NCBI GenBank assembly: GCA_964017045.1
Contig: OZ024808.1
Coordinates: 18,841,284-18,905,283, forward strand
Source of the DNA: Omphiscola glabra
Lineage: Eukaryota; Mollusca; Gastropoda; Lymnaeidae
Reading direction: 5' to 3'
DNA length: 64,000 nucleotides
In this document: positions 37,065 to 47,535 of the stretch, piece by piece
Layout: every line of letters begins with the position of its first letter
How positions within the stretch are numbered: position 1 is the first letter of the stretch
The notes under the pieces: generated by a model
Told to the model about the DNA's origin: nothing
The model's database searches: none
Seen by the model: the letters and a program-made list of their open reading frames with translations, nothing else
Made by a program: the position numbers and the translations under genes

Positions 37065-37400
37065 TGTACTGTGTGGTAAATGTAAGTACTGTAAAACTAA
37101 CTGAATACAGTGGTAAATGTAAGTACTGTAAAACTAACTGAATACAGTGGTAAATGTAAGTACTGTAAAACTAACTGAATACAGTTGTAAATGTAAGTAC
37201 TGTAAAACTAACTGAATACAGTGGTAAATGTAAGTACTGTAAAACTAACTGAATACAGTTGTAAATGTAAGTACTGTAAAACTAACTGAATACAGTGGTA
37301 AATGTAAGTACTGTAAAACTAACTGAATACAGTTGTAAATGTAAGTACTGTAAAACTAACTGAATACAGTGGTAAATGTAAGAAGTGGAAAGCTAACAGT
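37065..37400. repeat. 37-bp minisatellite, about 9 copies
   Basis: Core aaatgtaagtactgtaaaac followed by taactgaatacagt, period 37. A gtggt/gttgt variant alternates along the right half, suggesting duplication in pairs (74 bp). Confidence 0.96.
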
Positions 37401-37899
37401 TAACAATGACATTTGTACAGAAAAAACTGAACAGTTAACAATGGCACTTTTACTATCTTCTTCCGCTATTTATTAACATTCAAATTGCATTGACCAGTTC
37501 ACACAATCAAATTTTCGTAAAATTTCTTTTTGAACGCACCATTTAAGAATCTTTATTTTTTATTCATACCCCCTCCCCCCCCCCCCCCCCCCCCCATCTA
37601 TGATACGTTACTGCACACTTTTTATTTCACGCCCATGAACTATATTAAATATTCCGATGTCCCAAGCACTTTTAGACCGAATATCTTTTTTACACATTAC
37701 TTAAATTGAGACGATTTCATTTTCCGAAAAGAAAATATAGTGCGCCAAACGCAGTTGCGTTATGTGAAAAATATATATCATTTAGTGCAGTTATCGGGAA
37801 TTATATTTTGCGCGCTATTGAACTCATTGTTGAACCATACTTTCTTTCAAACATTTATAATTATTTAAATTGTATATACTGTCAATATCAAATTAGCCA
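37401..37899. other. unassigned sequence with a 24-base C run
   Basis: The longest homopolymer in the window, interrupted only by one T, lies at about 37569-37595. No gene. Confidence 0.55.
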
Positions 37900-39310
37900 A
37901 TTAGGAAACAGTCCATTAGGAAGCAGTCTATTAGGAAACAATCCATTAGGAAACAGTCCATTAGGAAGCAGTCCATTAGGAAACAGTCCATTAGGAAACA
38001 GTCCATTAGGAAACAGTCCATTAGGAAGCAGTCCATTAGGAAACAGTCCATTAGGAAGCAGTCCATTAGGAAACAGTCCATTAGAAAACAGTCCATTAGG
38101 AAACATTCCATTAGAAAACAGTCCATTAGGAAACAATCCATTAGGAAGCAGTCCATTAGAAAACAGTCCAATAGGAAACAGTCCATTAGGAAGCAGCTCA
38201 TCATTAGGAAACAGTCCATTAGGAAGCAGTCCACTAGGGAGCAGTCCATTAGGAAGCAGTCCATTAGAAAACAGTCCATTAGGAAACAGTGCATTAGGAA
38301 ACAGTCCATTAGGAAGCAGTCCATTAGGAAACAGTCCATTAGGAAACAATCCATTAGGAAACAGTCCATTAGGAAGCAGTCCATTAGGAAACAGTCCATT
38401 AGAAAACAGTCCATTAGGAAACAGTCCATTAGAAAACAGTCCATTAGGAAACAGTCCATTAGGAAGCAGTCCATTAGAAAACAGTCCAATAGCAAACAGT
38501 CCACTAGGAAGCAGCTCATCATTAGGAAACAGTCCATTAGGAAGCAGTCCATTAGAAAACAGTCCATTAGAAAACAGTCCATTAGGCAACAGTCCATTAG
38601 GAAGCAGTCCATTAGGAAACAGTCCATTAGGAAACAGTCCATTAGGAAACAGTTCATTATGAAGCAGTCCATTAGGAAACAGTCCAAAAGGAAACAGTCC
38701 ATTAGGAAGCAGTCCATTAGAAAACAGTCCAATAGGAAATAGTCCATTAGGAAGCAGATCATCATTAGGAAACAGTCCATTAGGAAGCAGTCAATTAGGA
38801 AGCAGTTTATTAGGAAGCAGTCCATTAGGAATCAGTCCATTAGAAAACAGTCCATTAGGCAACAGTCCATTAGGAAACAGTCCATTAGGAAACAGTCCAT
38901 TAGGAAACAGTCCATTAGGAAGCAGTACATTAGGAAGCAGTCCATTAGGAAGCAGCTCATCATTAGGAAATAGTCCATTAGGAAACAGTCCATTAGGAAA
39001 CAGTCCATTAGGAAGCAGCTCATTAGGAAGCAGTCCATTAGGAAGCAGTCCATTAGGAAGCAGTCCATTAGGAAGCAGCTCATCATTAGGAAACAGTCCA
39101 TTAGGAAACAGTCCATTAGGAAACAGTTTATTAGGAAACAGTCCATTAGGAAACAGTCCATTAGGAAACAGTCCATTAGGAAACAGTCCATTAGGAAGCA
39201 GTCCATTAGGAAACAGTCCATTAGGAAGCAGTCCATTAGGAAACAGTCCATTAGGAAACAGTCAATTAGGAAGCAGTCCATTAGGAAACAGTCCATTAGG
39301 AAACAGTCTA
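37900..39310. repeat. 15-bp minisatellite, about 94 copies, with higher-order structure
   Basis: Unit agtccattaggaaac/agc. A marker block (agtccattagaaaac, then agtccaatag, then tcatcattagg) recurs near 38150, 38470 and 38715, showing duplication of multi-unit segments. Open on both strands: Asn-Ser-Pro-Leu-Gly on plus, Phe/Leu-Met-Asp-Cys on minus. No independent sign of coding. Confidence 0.97.
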
Positions 39311-40650
39311 CGAGTCATACCTGAAGCTTAATATATATAAGAGATGAGTTTCATTCGCCATATTTTTATATTTTGTAGTGAACGTTTTGTGATCATTTTG
39401 ACAATTATATGGTAAATTCCTCAATTTTTTGTTCCATTCCCCAATTATTAGGTCCATGGTGGTCCATTCGCCCCTTGCGGTTATTGAGGATACTGTTGCT
39501 CACCCCAATTAAAAGGAAATATAATGACACAAACTCTTCCAAGGTTAAATGTCCAGTTATCGAGTGTGTCTCTTAATGTAGTACCCAGGCCTGACTGCCA
39601 AGGACACCAGTTTCTAGAATAAACCCCGGAAGACGTCACTGTTAATGGCAAGATGAATTATTGCCATGGTTCATTAGAGCTGACAGACGTCTTGTCAACA
39701 ACAGGAAGTGACGTCGGTGTTACGTCAAAAAATATCCCGGGGAGCCTCAAGTTTCCTTGTACCCCATGGCTATCATACAATTCCATTTTTGGAATAATTA
39801 TTGTGTTATTTTAATGGTTAGTTGGAGGACAAAGTTTCATATTCTCAGATTCCATAACTTTTTTCTGCAAAATTTATAATTTTTAAATTTAGCAGTTTCA
39901 CGACATCATCAATGCTTTATTATTTTAAAACATTTCTATTTCAGTTAAACATTTTCCCTATCAGGGGGTTGTTCGCCAATTACGTAACGCTCAGGGTTGA
40001 GGGGGGGGGCGAGAATTTGTGAGCACCCTGCTCTCGTATTGAAATAATGTCTCTTATGAAAGCGACTTGAGCAAACGCCATGAAATTTTCCATTTTCTTT
40101 TTAAGAGTCCCAATCTTTGAGAATTATCAACCTCTTTGCTTGCTGTCACTAGGAGGGGCCCGAACACCCCCCCCACCCACGTTACTGATTCATTGCATCT
40201 ATAAAACCTTTGTATTGCGTTTATGTATATTCATTTACATAGCCTAAATATATATATATGTATATATACATGTTCTTATCATCTATAACTAAACATAATC
40301 ATATTAATTTGTATAAACATATTGATTGCATCTCTCTATCTCTCTATATATTTACAGCATCCACATTTCAACATATTTAAAGTACCTATTTATTGTATAT
40401 TTCTATTCATTCCCCAATATTAAACTCATCTCCATAAAAAGCTACGAAAAGCATCACACCCCGACCCATCAATTAACTAATGACAAATTCTATTTTTAGA
40501 AAGTTTCAACTCTCAGCTCAATGAATGTATCCAGGACGACCGAGATAAGCTTACACACCTAGCTACTACAGCTAAGGACAGATTATTATTTATGATCATA
40601 CTCTCTTGCCCAGACTTTTATTTTAAAATAATTTATCTGTTCACATAACG
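39311..40650. other. unassigned AT-rich sequence
   Basis: No supported gene. A (ta)-rich stretch lies near 40246-40272, and a G run and a C run near 40000 and 40165. Confidence 0.5.
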
Positions 40651-40810
40651 CAGTGGTTCTCAACCTTCCTAATGCCGCGACCCTTTAATACCTTTCCTTA
40701 TGTCGTGGTCACCCGCAGCCATAAAAATTATTTTCGTTGCTACTTCATAAATATGTGTTCTCCGATGGCCTATATAAGGGTCGTTGGAAACCACAGGCTG
40801 AGAACCGCAG
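40651..40810. mobile_element. 160-bp hAT MITE copy, reverse orientation
   Basis: Ends cagtggttctcaacctt and ggctgagaaccgcag. Flanking 8-mers acataacg and atataacg match at 7 of 8. Same family as 19729, 30769 and 43801. Confidence 0.85.
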
Positions 40811-41288
40811 ATATAACGCGATGCCATTGCCATATGCTGCGCATATTACGTCATTCGTCCTCACATATTTTACTCTATTCCTCAGATTGAGAAAGGAGAA
40901 GCAAGTATCACTTTCACCTTTGTCCCAAGCGTTCACAAGAGCGGTGTAAGATAACATACTCAGCTGCCGGAATCTACTGCTCATCATATCAAAGCGAGGC
41001 TGACAAGTTTGGTGCGCATTAACATCAAGCGGGTTTTTATCAAACTTCATCACAGAAATCATCTTCTGACATTTTGGCTTGGAAAAAAGCAAACAAAAAA
41101 AACCAAAAACAATTCTTTTGCCCGTCTAAGTGAAACAGTTGGTTAGTGATACGTAGACATTTGTCAGCTATCGGGCCGTTCAAGAGCGGTCTGCCAGGCA
41201 CGAGGAATAAGTGGTAATTTATTGATCAGAACAAGCTGGTGTTGTGGCGCGCGTGGGGCTTCCGGGCCTGGCCTGTTCAGTGTTGAAG

Positions 41289-41361
41289 ATGGTGTTCTTA
41301 AAGGATGTGTTGGTGTTTGCTGTTGTTGTTGTCGGAGTAGTCCTCGAGTTCCATGTCACGG
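41289..41361 (+). CDS. candidate first exon encoding a signal peptide
   Basis: ATG in good context (gaagATGG) opens 24 codons: MVFLKDVLVFAVVVVGVVLE FHVT plus one base, then a near-perfect donor G|GTAAGT at 41362. The peptide has a Lys near the start and a 13-residue hydrophobic core, typical of a secretory signal, with a phase-1 intron after it as often seen in secreted animal proteins. No following exon is proven. The small exon at 62279-62334 is in compatible phase but 21 kb away. It may be a chance match. Confidence 0.4.
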
Positions 41362-42879
41362 GTAAGTTGAAAATGTCATTTTAATAAAAAAAATCGAGTC
41401 ACTTAAACTATCTATAGTTTCAGGGACTAGTTTTAAATAAGTGTTAGATCCACCATCCCGTATGTGTTAATTGGCAATTCTTCAACTTTTAAGTTACATT
41501 ACATAAAAACATGTTAAAAAGTGTATCGACTTTTCCCCCCTACCGAAGTTTTGAAGCCGTTTGGTTCTTGCAAGACAAACATTAAGATTGTATCTCCACA
41601 CACCTCCGTAATCATTTCTGCACATATTAATCCCCCACCCCAAAAATCACAAATTCCTTAAATAATGTATTGTAAAAGTTCACTCGATGAGTCCCTATTC
41701 AACTTTCTTGCAACTAATTGCCCTGCGCTCTCTCCCTTGCTTAAGCTTCTCTCCCTTGCATAAGCTTCTCTCCCTTGCTTACTTTATCTAGCTTTCCTAC
41801 TCTTCCACCCATTGCCCTCTAATCTTTCCCTTGCTTACACTTCCCTCCCCTTGCCCTCGCTTCCCTCCCCTTGCTTACACTTCTCTCCCTTGACTACACT
41901 TCCCTCCCCTTGCCCTCACTTCCCTCCCCTTGCCCTCACTTCTCTCTCTTTCCTACACTTCCTTCACTTGCCCTCTAATCTATCCCTTTCTTGCACTTCT
42001 CTCACTTGCCTACACTTCCTTCCCCCTTGTCTTCTAATCCATCACTTTCTTAAACTTCTCCTTTGCCTATACTTTTCTAAATTTTCCTACCTTAACTCCC
42101 GTGCCTACTCTTCCCTCCCCTTGTCCTCTCTTCCCTGCCTTGCCTACACTTCCCGTGCTTACACTTCTCTCCCTTGATTGCACTCCCCCCCCCACTTTGC
42201 CATCTCATCTATCCTATTATCCTCTGTTACTACCGTTACTGTCACTACTTCTTACCTTATTTGCTTATAAAACTCGGACACAATCAGTGGAAGGATTAAA
42301 TTTTCATAGCTGCTAATTCTCTTTCGTTGTTATTTTTTTGTGTGTGTGCTTTAAATTGAGAAGAAGATCTGTATCGCTAGTTTCTCCATGGTCATGTTTC
42401 ACACGCTCAGCTTGCATAGGATCAACAACGGTAACTGTGCCGTTCTCACTCAATCTAATCTCTGTTTACTCTGAGGAGAATAAAGATACCAGACAATTAT
42501 CTTACAACAGCACATCGTGTTTTCGTTTTCAAAGACAAGTTTTTTTTCCCCAGCCTACGCCAATTCTTCTCCACGGGGGCGCGGGGGGGGGGGGGGCGGG
42601 CGGGGTTTGATGGTATTTTTTTTGTTACTTTGTAATTGATTTCTTTCCCAACCTCTTCTCACTCTCTCCCTCTCTCTCTCTGTTTCCCTCATTTCGTCTG
42701 TCTCTCGCGTTTATCTATTTGTCTGTCATTATATGTTCCTCTCTTTACCTCTGTATATCTCTTTCCCGCCCCTCTGTAATTCCATTCCTTATCTTTCTAT
42801 CTGTTCGTTGTAGTTCATGCAGCCTGCACTCTTATGTTAACTAATGTACTGTAATATCTATCGTGTTTCTCCTTCACCG
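41362..42879. other. unassigned pyrimidine-rich sequence
   Basis: Degenerate cttccctccccttgcc-like repeats fill about 41700-42180. A C/T-rich tract covers 42640-42760. No convincing second exon for 41289-41361 was found. Confidence 0.55.
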
Positions 42880-43085
42880 TCGTTATCTCACTGTCATTAT
42901 CTCACCGTCATTATCTCACTGTCATCACCTCACCGTCATTATCTCACTGTCATTATCTAACCGTCATTATCTCACTGTCATCACCTCACTGTCATTACCT
43001 CACCGTCATTATCTCACTGGCATTATCTCACCGGCATTATCTCACTGTCGCCATGTAACTGTCATTATCTCACCGTCAGCATCTC
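42880..43085. repeat. 14-bp minisatellite, about 15 copies
   Basis: Core tcattatctcaccg, period 14, with ctg and ccg variants. Confidence 0.93.
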
Positions 43086-43677
43086 TCAGTCGCAATCATC
43101 TCGCAGATCATTCATTCTCATATCATGGGAAACATTACACATTTAATTACCGGATACTTTCTAAACGCACATTCCCTTACTCCTCCCAATCTCGCTTTCA
43201 TCCCCCTTCCCCCAACATCATCACTTTCCCACACCCCACCTCCCCGTCACACCCATAACTTGCCCACCCACCACCACCCACACCCATCACTTGCCCATAC
43301 ACCCACCACCACCCCCCTGCCCACACCCTCATCACTAGAAACATCTTTAATCAGCGTAAACCCGTCAAGAGTGTGATCAGAAATTGGGGCGAACTAATTA
43401 AATTGACACCCCACGACTTCGCGGTTTTCCTTTATTAGCGCCCGAGCATCTCATTCCACTCCGTCATTTCATGCAGTTCCCTCCCTCCCCCCACTCCTCC
43501 CATGCCTATGCTCATCCTCATTTCAAAATTCTTATCACGTGGTCAAAATAGCGTTGAAACCAAACACATCGGTTGAATTTAGCCGAGCATTCAACTCACA
43601 TGAACATTTCCTATGAACCAACAGAACACAGAGAAGCTGGCTTAAAACTTTTTCTTATCTCTCTCTGTCTCTCCGTC

Positions 43678-43716
<39 letters not shown>

Positions 43717-43792
43717 CTCTCTCACTCTCTCTCTTTCACAGTCTCTTTTGTCAAGAAATGAATGGGTTGCATTTGAGTGACATAAAATAATT
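43086..43792. other. unassigned sequence with (CT)n microsatellite
   Basis: A (ct)n-rich run at about 43660-43735 and CCA-rich DNA near 43250-43330. No gene. Confidence 0.55.
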
Positions 43793-43800
43793 GTCTACAG

Positions 43801-43992
43801 CAGTGGTTCTCCTAATGCCGCGACCCTTTAATAAAGTTCCTCATGTTATGGAAACCCCTCAACCACAAAATTAGTTTCGTTGATGCTTCATAACCGTAGA
43901 GGAAATGTGTTTTCCTATCGTCTTAGGTGACCCCCGTGAAAGGGTCGTTCGATCCCCGAAAGGGGTCGCGACCCACAGGCTGAAAACTGCTG
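43801..43992. mobile_element. 192-bp hAT MITE with perfect 8-bp target duplication
   Basis: Ends cagtggttctcc and ggctgaaaactgctg. gtctacag is duplicated exactly at 43793-43800 and 43993-44000. The exact duplication suggests it is younger than the copies at 30769 and 40651, although its ends are diverged. Confidence 0.9.
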
Positions 43993-44000
43993 GTCTACAG

Positions 44001-44214
44001 TGCATCACTGTTGAGAACTGATGTCATCTTCTGTAATTTGTATAGGTTTCCTAAACATGACTTTTAGTCCACAGACATCAACTGCACTATGGCAAAGTTC
44101 ATCAAATGAAATCTAATATGGCTTAATTGAATTATCCAAAGAGTTTCGTTTAAATAAACAAATGCAATGGTTAAAACTGATCCCCAAAGAATGGATGATT
44201 TAAGGTCATTTACT
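44001..44214. other. unassigned sequence
   Basis: Short AT-rich spacer. No gene. Confidence 0.5.
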
Positions 44215-44440
44215 GGAGGACAACACAGAGGTTCAAAATACGACACCTCGCGGTCAACGTATGGCACCACACAGTCAAGATTACGACGTCACGCAATTAC
44301 ATTACGGCACCACACATTCAAATGACGGCACCTCAAAGTAAAACGACGGCATCTCACAGTCAAATTACGGCACCATACAGTCCAATTATGGTTCCAAATA
44401 GTCAAATTACGGCTCAGCAAAGTCAAATTATGTTTCCACA
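44215..44440. repeat. 21-bp minisatellite, left part
   Basis: Degenerate units around cacagtcaaattacggcacc. The same array resumes at 45183-45300 on the other side of a LINE fragment. Confidence 0.85.
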
Positions 44441-45182
44441 CAGTAAATAAACAAATGCGCAGGAGAAAACAACAAAACTTGACTCAGTATCCCAGCAGGT
44501 TGGACTAGCAGAAATAAAGAGGAACTCAAGACCTTAAGAATAAAGGCAGTGGATGATGGAGGCATTGGGATTAACCTCAGATGAGCCTCTTTTGAAGAAG
44601 TAGAGACTTTTACATACCTGAGAAGCATCAAAATTAAAAATGGTGGGAAAAATGAGGACATAAGGTCTAGGGTCCAAAACGTCAGAGGGGCATTCAATGA
44701 CCTGAGAAACATCTGGAACTCCAGTGAAATACTGACAAAAACAAAGTTAAAAATATTCAACTCAAATGTCAACGCACTTCTTCTGTGTGGCTGTGAACCT
44801 TGGAGAACAACAAAAACAAACATTAAAAAAACTGCAGGTTTTTATAAACAGATGCTTGCGAAGGATCCTCAAAATAAGATGGTTTGACAACATTTGTAAC
44901 AATGTCCTTTGGGAGAGAACATCAAGTTTTCCGGTGGAGACGGAGATAAAAAAAGTGAAAACGAAGATGGATTGGGCACACATTAAGGAAACCAAGCAAT
45001 AACATCTCAAGACAGGCCATGAACTGGAATTCTCAAGGTACCAGGAAAAGAGGAAGACCAAGAGCCACATGGAAGAGGGGAGTAGAGACAGGGGTGAAGA
45101 GAATGAAGAAAAGTTGGGCAGAACTAGCAAAGATAGCCCAGGAGAGGGACAGATGGAAAAGTATTGTGGATGGCCTATGCTC
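44441..45182 (+). mobile_element. RTE-like LINE ORF2 3' fragment inserted in a minisatellite
   Basis: Frames read FEEVETFTYLRSIKIKNGGK, later KLQVFINRCLRRILKIRWFD and GTRKRGRPRATWKRGVETGV, then WAELAKIAQERDRWKSIVDG LCSIG. This is the conserved C-terminal third of RTE-like LINE proteins, in order, with several frameshifts and stops. Same clade as 8185-8534. Arrays of the same 21-bp unit flank it on both sides, so it inserted into a pre-existing array. Confidence 0.85.
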
Positions 45183-45300
45183 CATTGGTCAAATTACTGC
45201 TCCACACAGTCCAGTTATGGTACCACACAGTACAGTTATGGTTCCACACAGTCAAACTATGGATCCACACAGTCAAATTATGGATCCACACAGTCCAATG
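45183..45300. repeat. 21-bp minisatellite, right part
   Basis: Continuation of the 44215-44440 array: units such as cacacagtcaaattatggat, about 5-6 copies. Confidence 0.88.
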
Positions 45301-46024
45301 AAGAAACCTGTGAACAATTCTAGCCCTGTTTCAACATTTTAATACTCTCTGTTCCAGACTTAACGAGGAAGAAGTACTAAATTTAGACGTTAATTGTTCC
45401 TCCCTTTCTGTCTGCGTTATTCTATACTGCTCAGACTTTACCACTGCTCGTAATAGCTGCCATTATTACCACTTCTATTCTGGAGGTAATTGTTTCAGAC
45501 GCACTGATACCCTGGTCGGGTATGAGGTGAGGTCTTAGAGTACACTTTCGGTGTGTCGAATATAATATGACTTCATAAACACAATTTAAGTTTGTTTCAG
45601 TCAAGGTATATTGGTGGGGGGAGGGGGTGGGATTACATTATAATAAATATTTTTTTTTCACTGTGATAATAACGACATATGTAATTTAAAACCTCTGAGA
45701 TACATTTACCAACGTTGCTTTGTACGCCAGTGGTTGGAGTCTGGCTTGTTTAACCAAAAAGCTATAATCTACATATTATAGTCGAAGACACATGATACAA
45801 CTTCAAAACATTTGATAAAGCACGCCCCGTGTGTCAAATAAACAGATTCATAAATAAATTGTTCATAACAATAAACAATAATAGAATCCCAAAATTAGGC
45901 CGCACACTCTAATACGTTGCGAAAAATTAAAAATAAAACAGAAATCCCAACAAACAGGGAACAAATAACAAACACAGTATGTCTCATGAAATAAGACAGT
46001 TGTATTATCATAAAATGTAGCATT
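45301..46024. other. 3' flank of GMC gene 1
   Basis: No second gene. AT-rich. I did not find a canonical AATAAA on the minus strand close downstream of the stop, so the transcript end is undefined. Confidence 0.5.
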
Positions 46025-47535
46025 TTACGCCCCTTGTACTGGATTGAATTGTTTCCCCTGAATGAGGTCAGCCGCCATCTCTCCTATCATTATGGTCGGG
46101 GCGTTGGTGTTGCCGGACACGATGTACGGCATGACCGAAGCGTCGGCGACGCGGAGACCTTTCAGTCCCCTGACCCTAAGTTCGGGGTCGACGACGGCCG
46201 TGACGTCATCGGCTGACCCCATCTTACACGTCCCCACGGGGTGGTAAACCGTCAGGGGTCTGGACCTGATGACGCACGTCCAATAAGCTTTGGAATCGTA
46301 CTCGTGCTGATCACACAAACTCAACTTCTTGTCCACTTCATGCGATCCAATGTCAGCCATTGTTTTAGTGCGGGAAAGTTTTCTACACTTATCGATACCG
46401 CTACGGATGATATCGATATCTTCTTGTTTGTCATAATAATTGGGGTAAATCAGTGGTGCGTCAAAGGGGTCCGAGCTATTCAGTTTGAGGAACCCTCTGC
46501 TGAGAGGACGAATTAAAATCGGCGCACACGACCAACAGTTACCGAGGTTTGCCCTTCCAGCCTCTAGCTCATCGGCAACCTTCTCGTCCATGTTTATCAG
46601 TGGCATGAATTTTGAATTGGAGCATCCTGACCCGAAAAGCAGTTGAAGATCTGGCCAGTCCGCCTTCTTCATTGCTGCAGTGACGGACGCGAAAAAGTTG
46701 AGTTCCACTCCGAAGGTCGCCCAGCGCCCAGTTCTGAACAAGGTGAATTCAATCATTGACCATAACGAATTTACGTCCCCCGGTCCGTGCGCATCCGATA
46801 CATTGTGGCCGAAGAGGTAGTTAAAGAAAAGATGATCCTGGAGATTTTGACCGACGGGGAGGTCAGCGACCAACTGTATTCCTAGCTCTTCCAGGTGTTG
46901 TTTCGGCCCCACGCCTGAAAGCATCAAAATCTGAGGTGACTGGAGGGCACCTGCTGATAATACGACTTCTCTCTTTGATTTTACCAAGCGTTTCCTCCCG
47001 TTAACGATAATCTCCACGCCAACTGCTTTCTTGTCTTTGATAACAACTCTCTGAACGAACCCGTTTAACAGAACGTCCAAATTCGCTCGCTCTATAACTG
47101 GGTGAATAAATGCAGTTGCCGTGCTTGATCTCATGCCATTGTCGACTGTGAGCTGAGCCAAGGCGATGCCTTCCGGGGATCTCCCATTGTAATCTTTGTT
47201 ATAGTGAATCCCCATTTCTTGGAAACCTTGTATAACCTTGTGTGATATGAAATATTCTGGTTGCTTCTGTGACACCACAAGAGGACCTTGATCCCCATGA
47301 TACTCAGATTTGCTCAAACCTGGGTCTGTCATCTTTTCGGATTTTTTAAAATAAGGCAAGACGTTTTCGTACTTCCACCTTTCATCACCGGTGTAGTTCG
47401 CCCATCGGTCGTAGTCGTGCCGAGACCCTCGAACGTACATCATGTAGTTGATGCTGCTGGTACCACCAAGGACACGCCCTCGCGGCCATAAGCTTTGCCT
47501 TCCCTTAAGGCTTTGGTACTTTTCTTTAGTTGGTT
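46025..47535 (-). CDS. GMC gene 1, exon 3 (signatures, cap and catalytic core)
   Basis: Acceptor tatttctag|AACC. Encodes EPTKEKYQSLKG to the terminal NPVQGA and stop TAA at 46025. Exactly 1511 nt, the same length as exon 3 of the paralogue. Reading further upstream into the intron, to a methionine at 47647, is not supported. Confidence 0.96.

Noticed and set aside
37706..39296. Apparent repeat proteins on both strands (NSPLG and CFLMD repeats)
   Set aside because: 15-bp array, a multiple of three, without stops on either strand; no independent coding signal.
46034..46516. Plus-strand frames opposite GMC exon 3 (and the matching ones near 55134-55658)
   Set aside because: Antisense shadows of the conserved minus-strand exons; present in both paralogues only because the exons are nearly identical.
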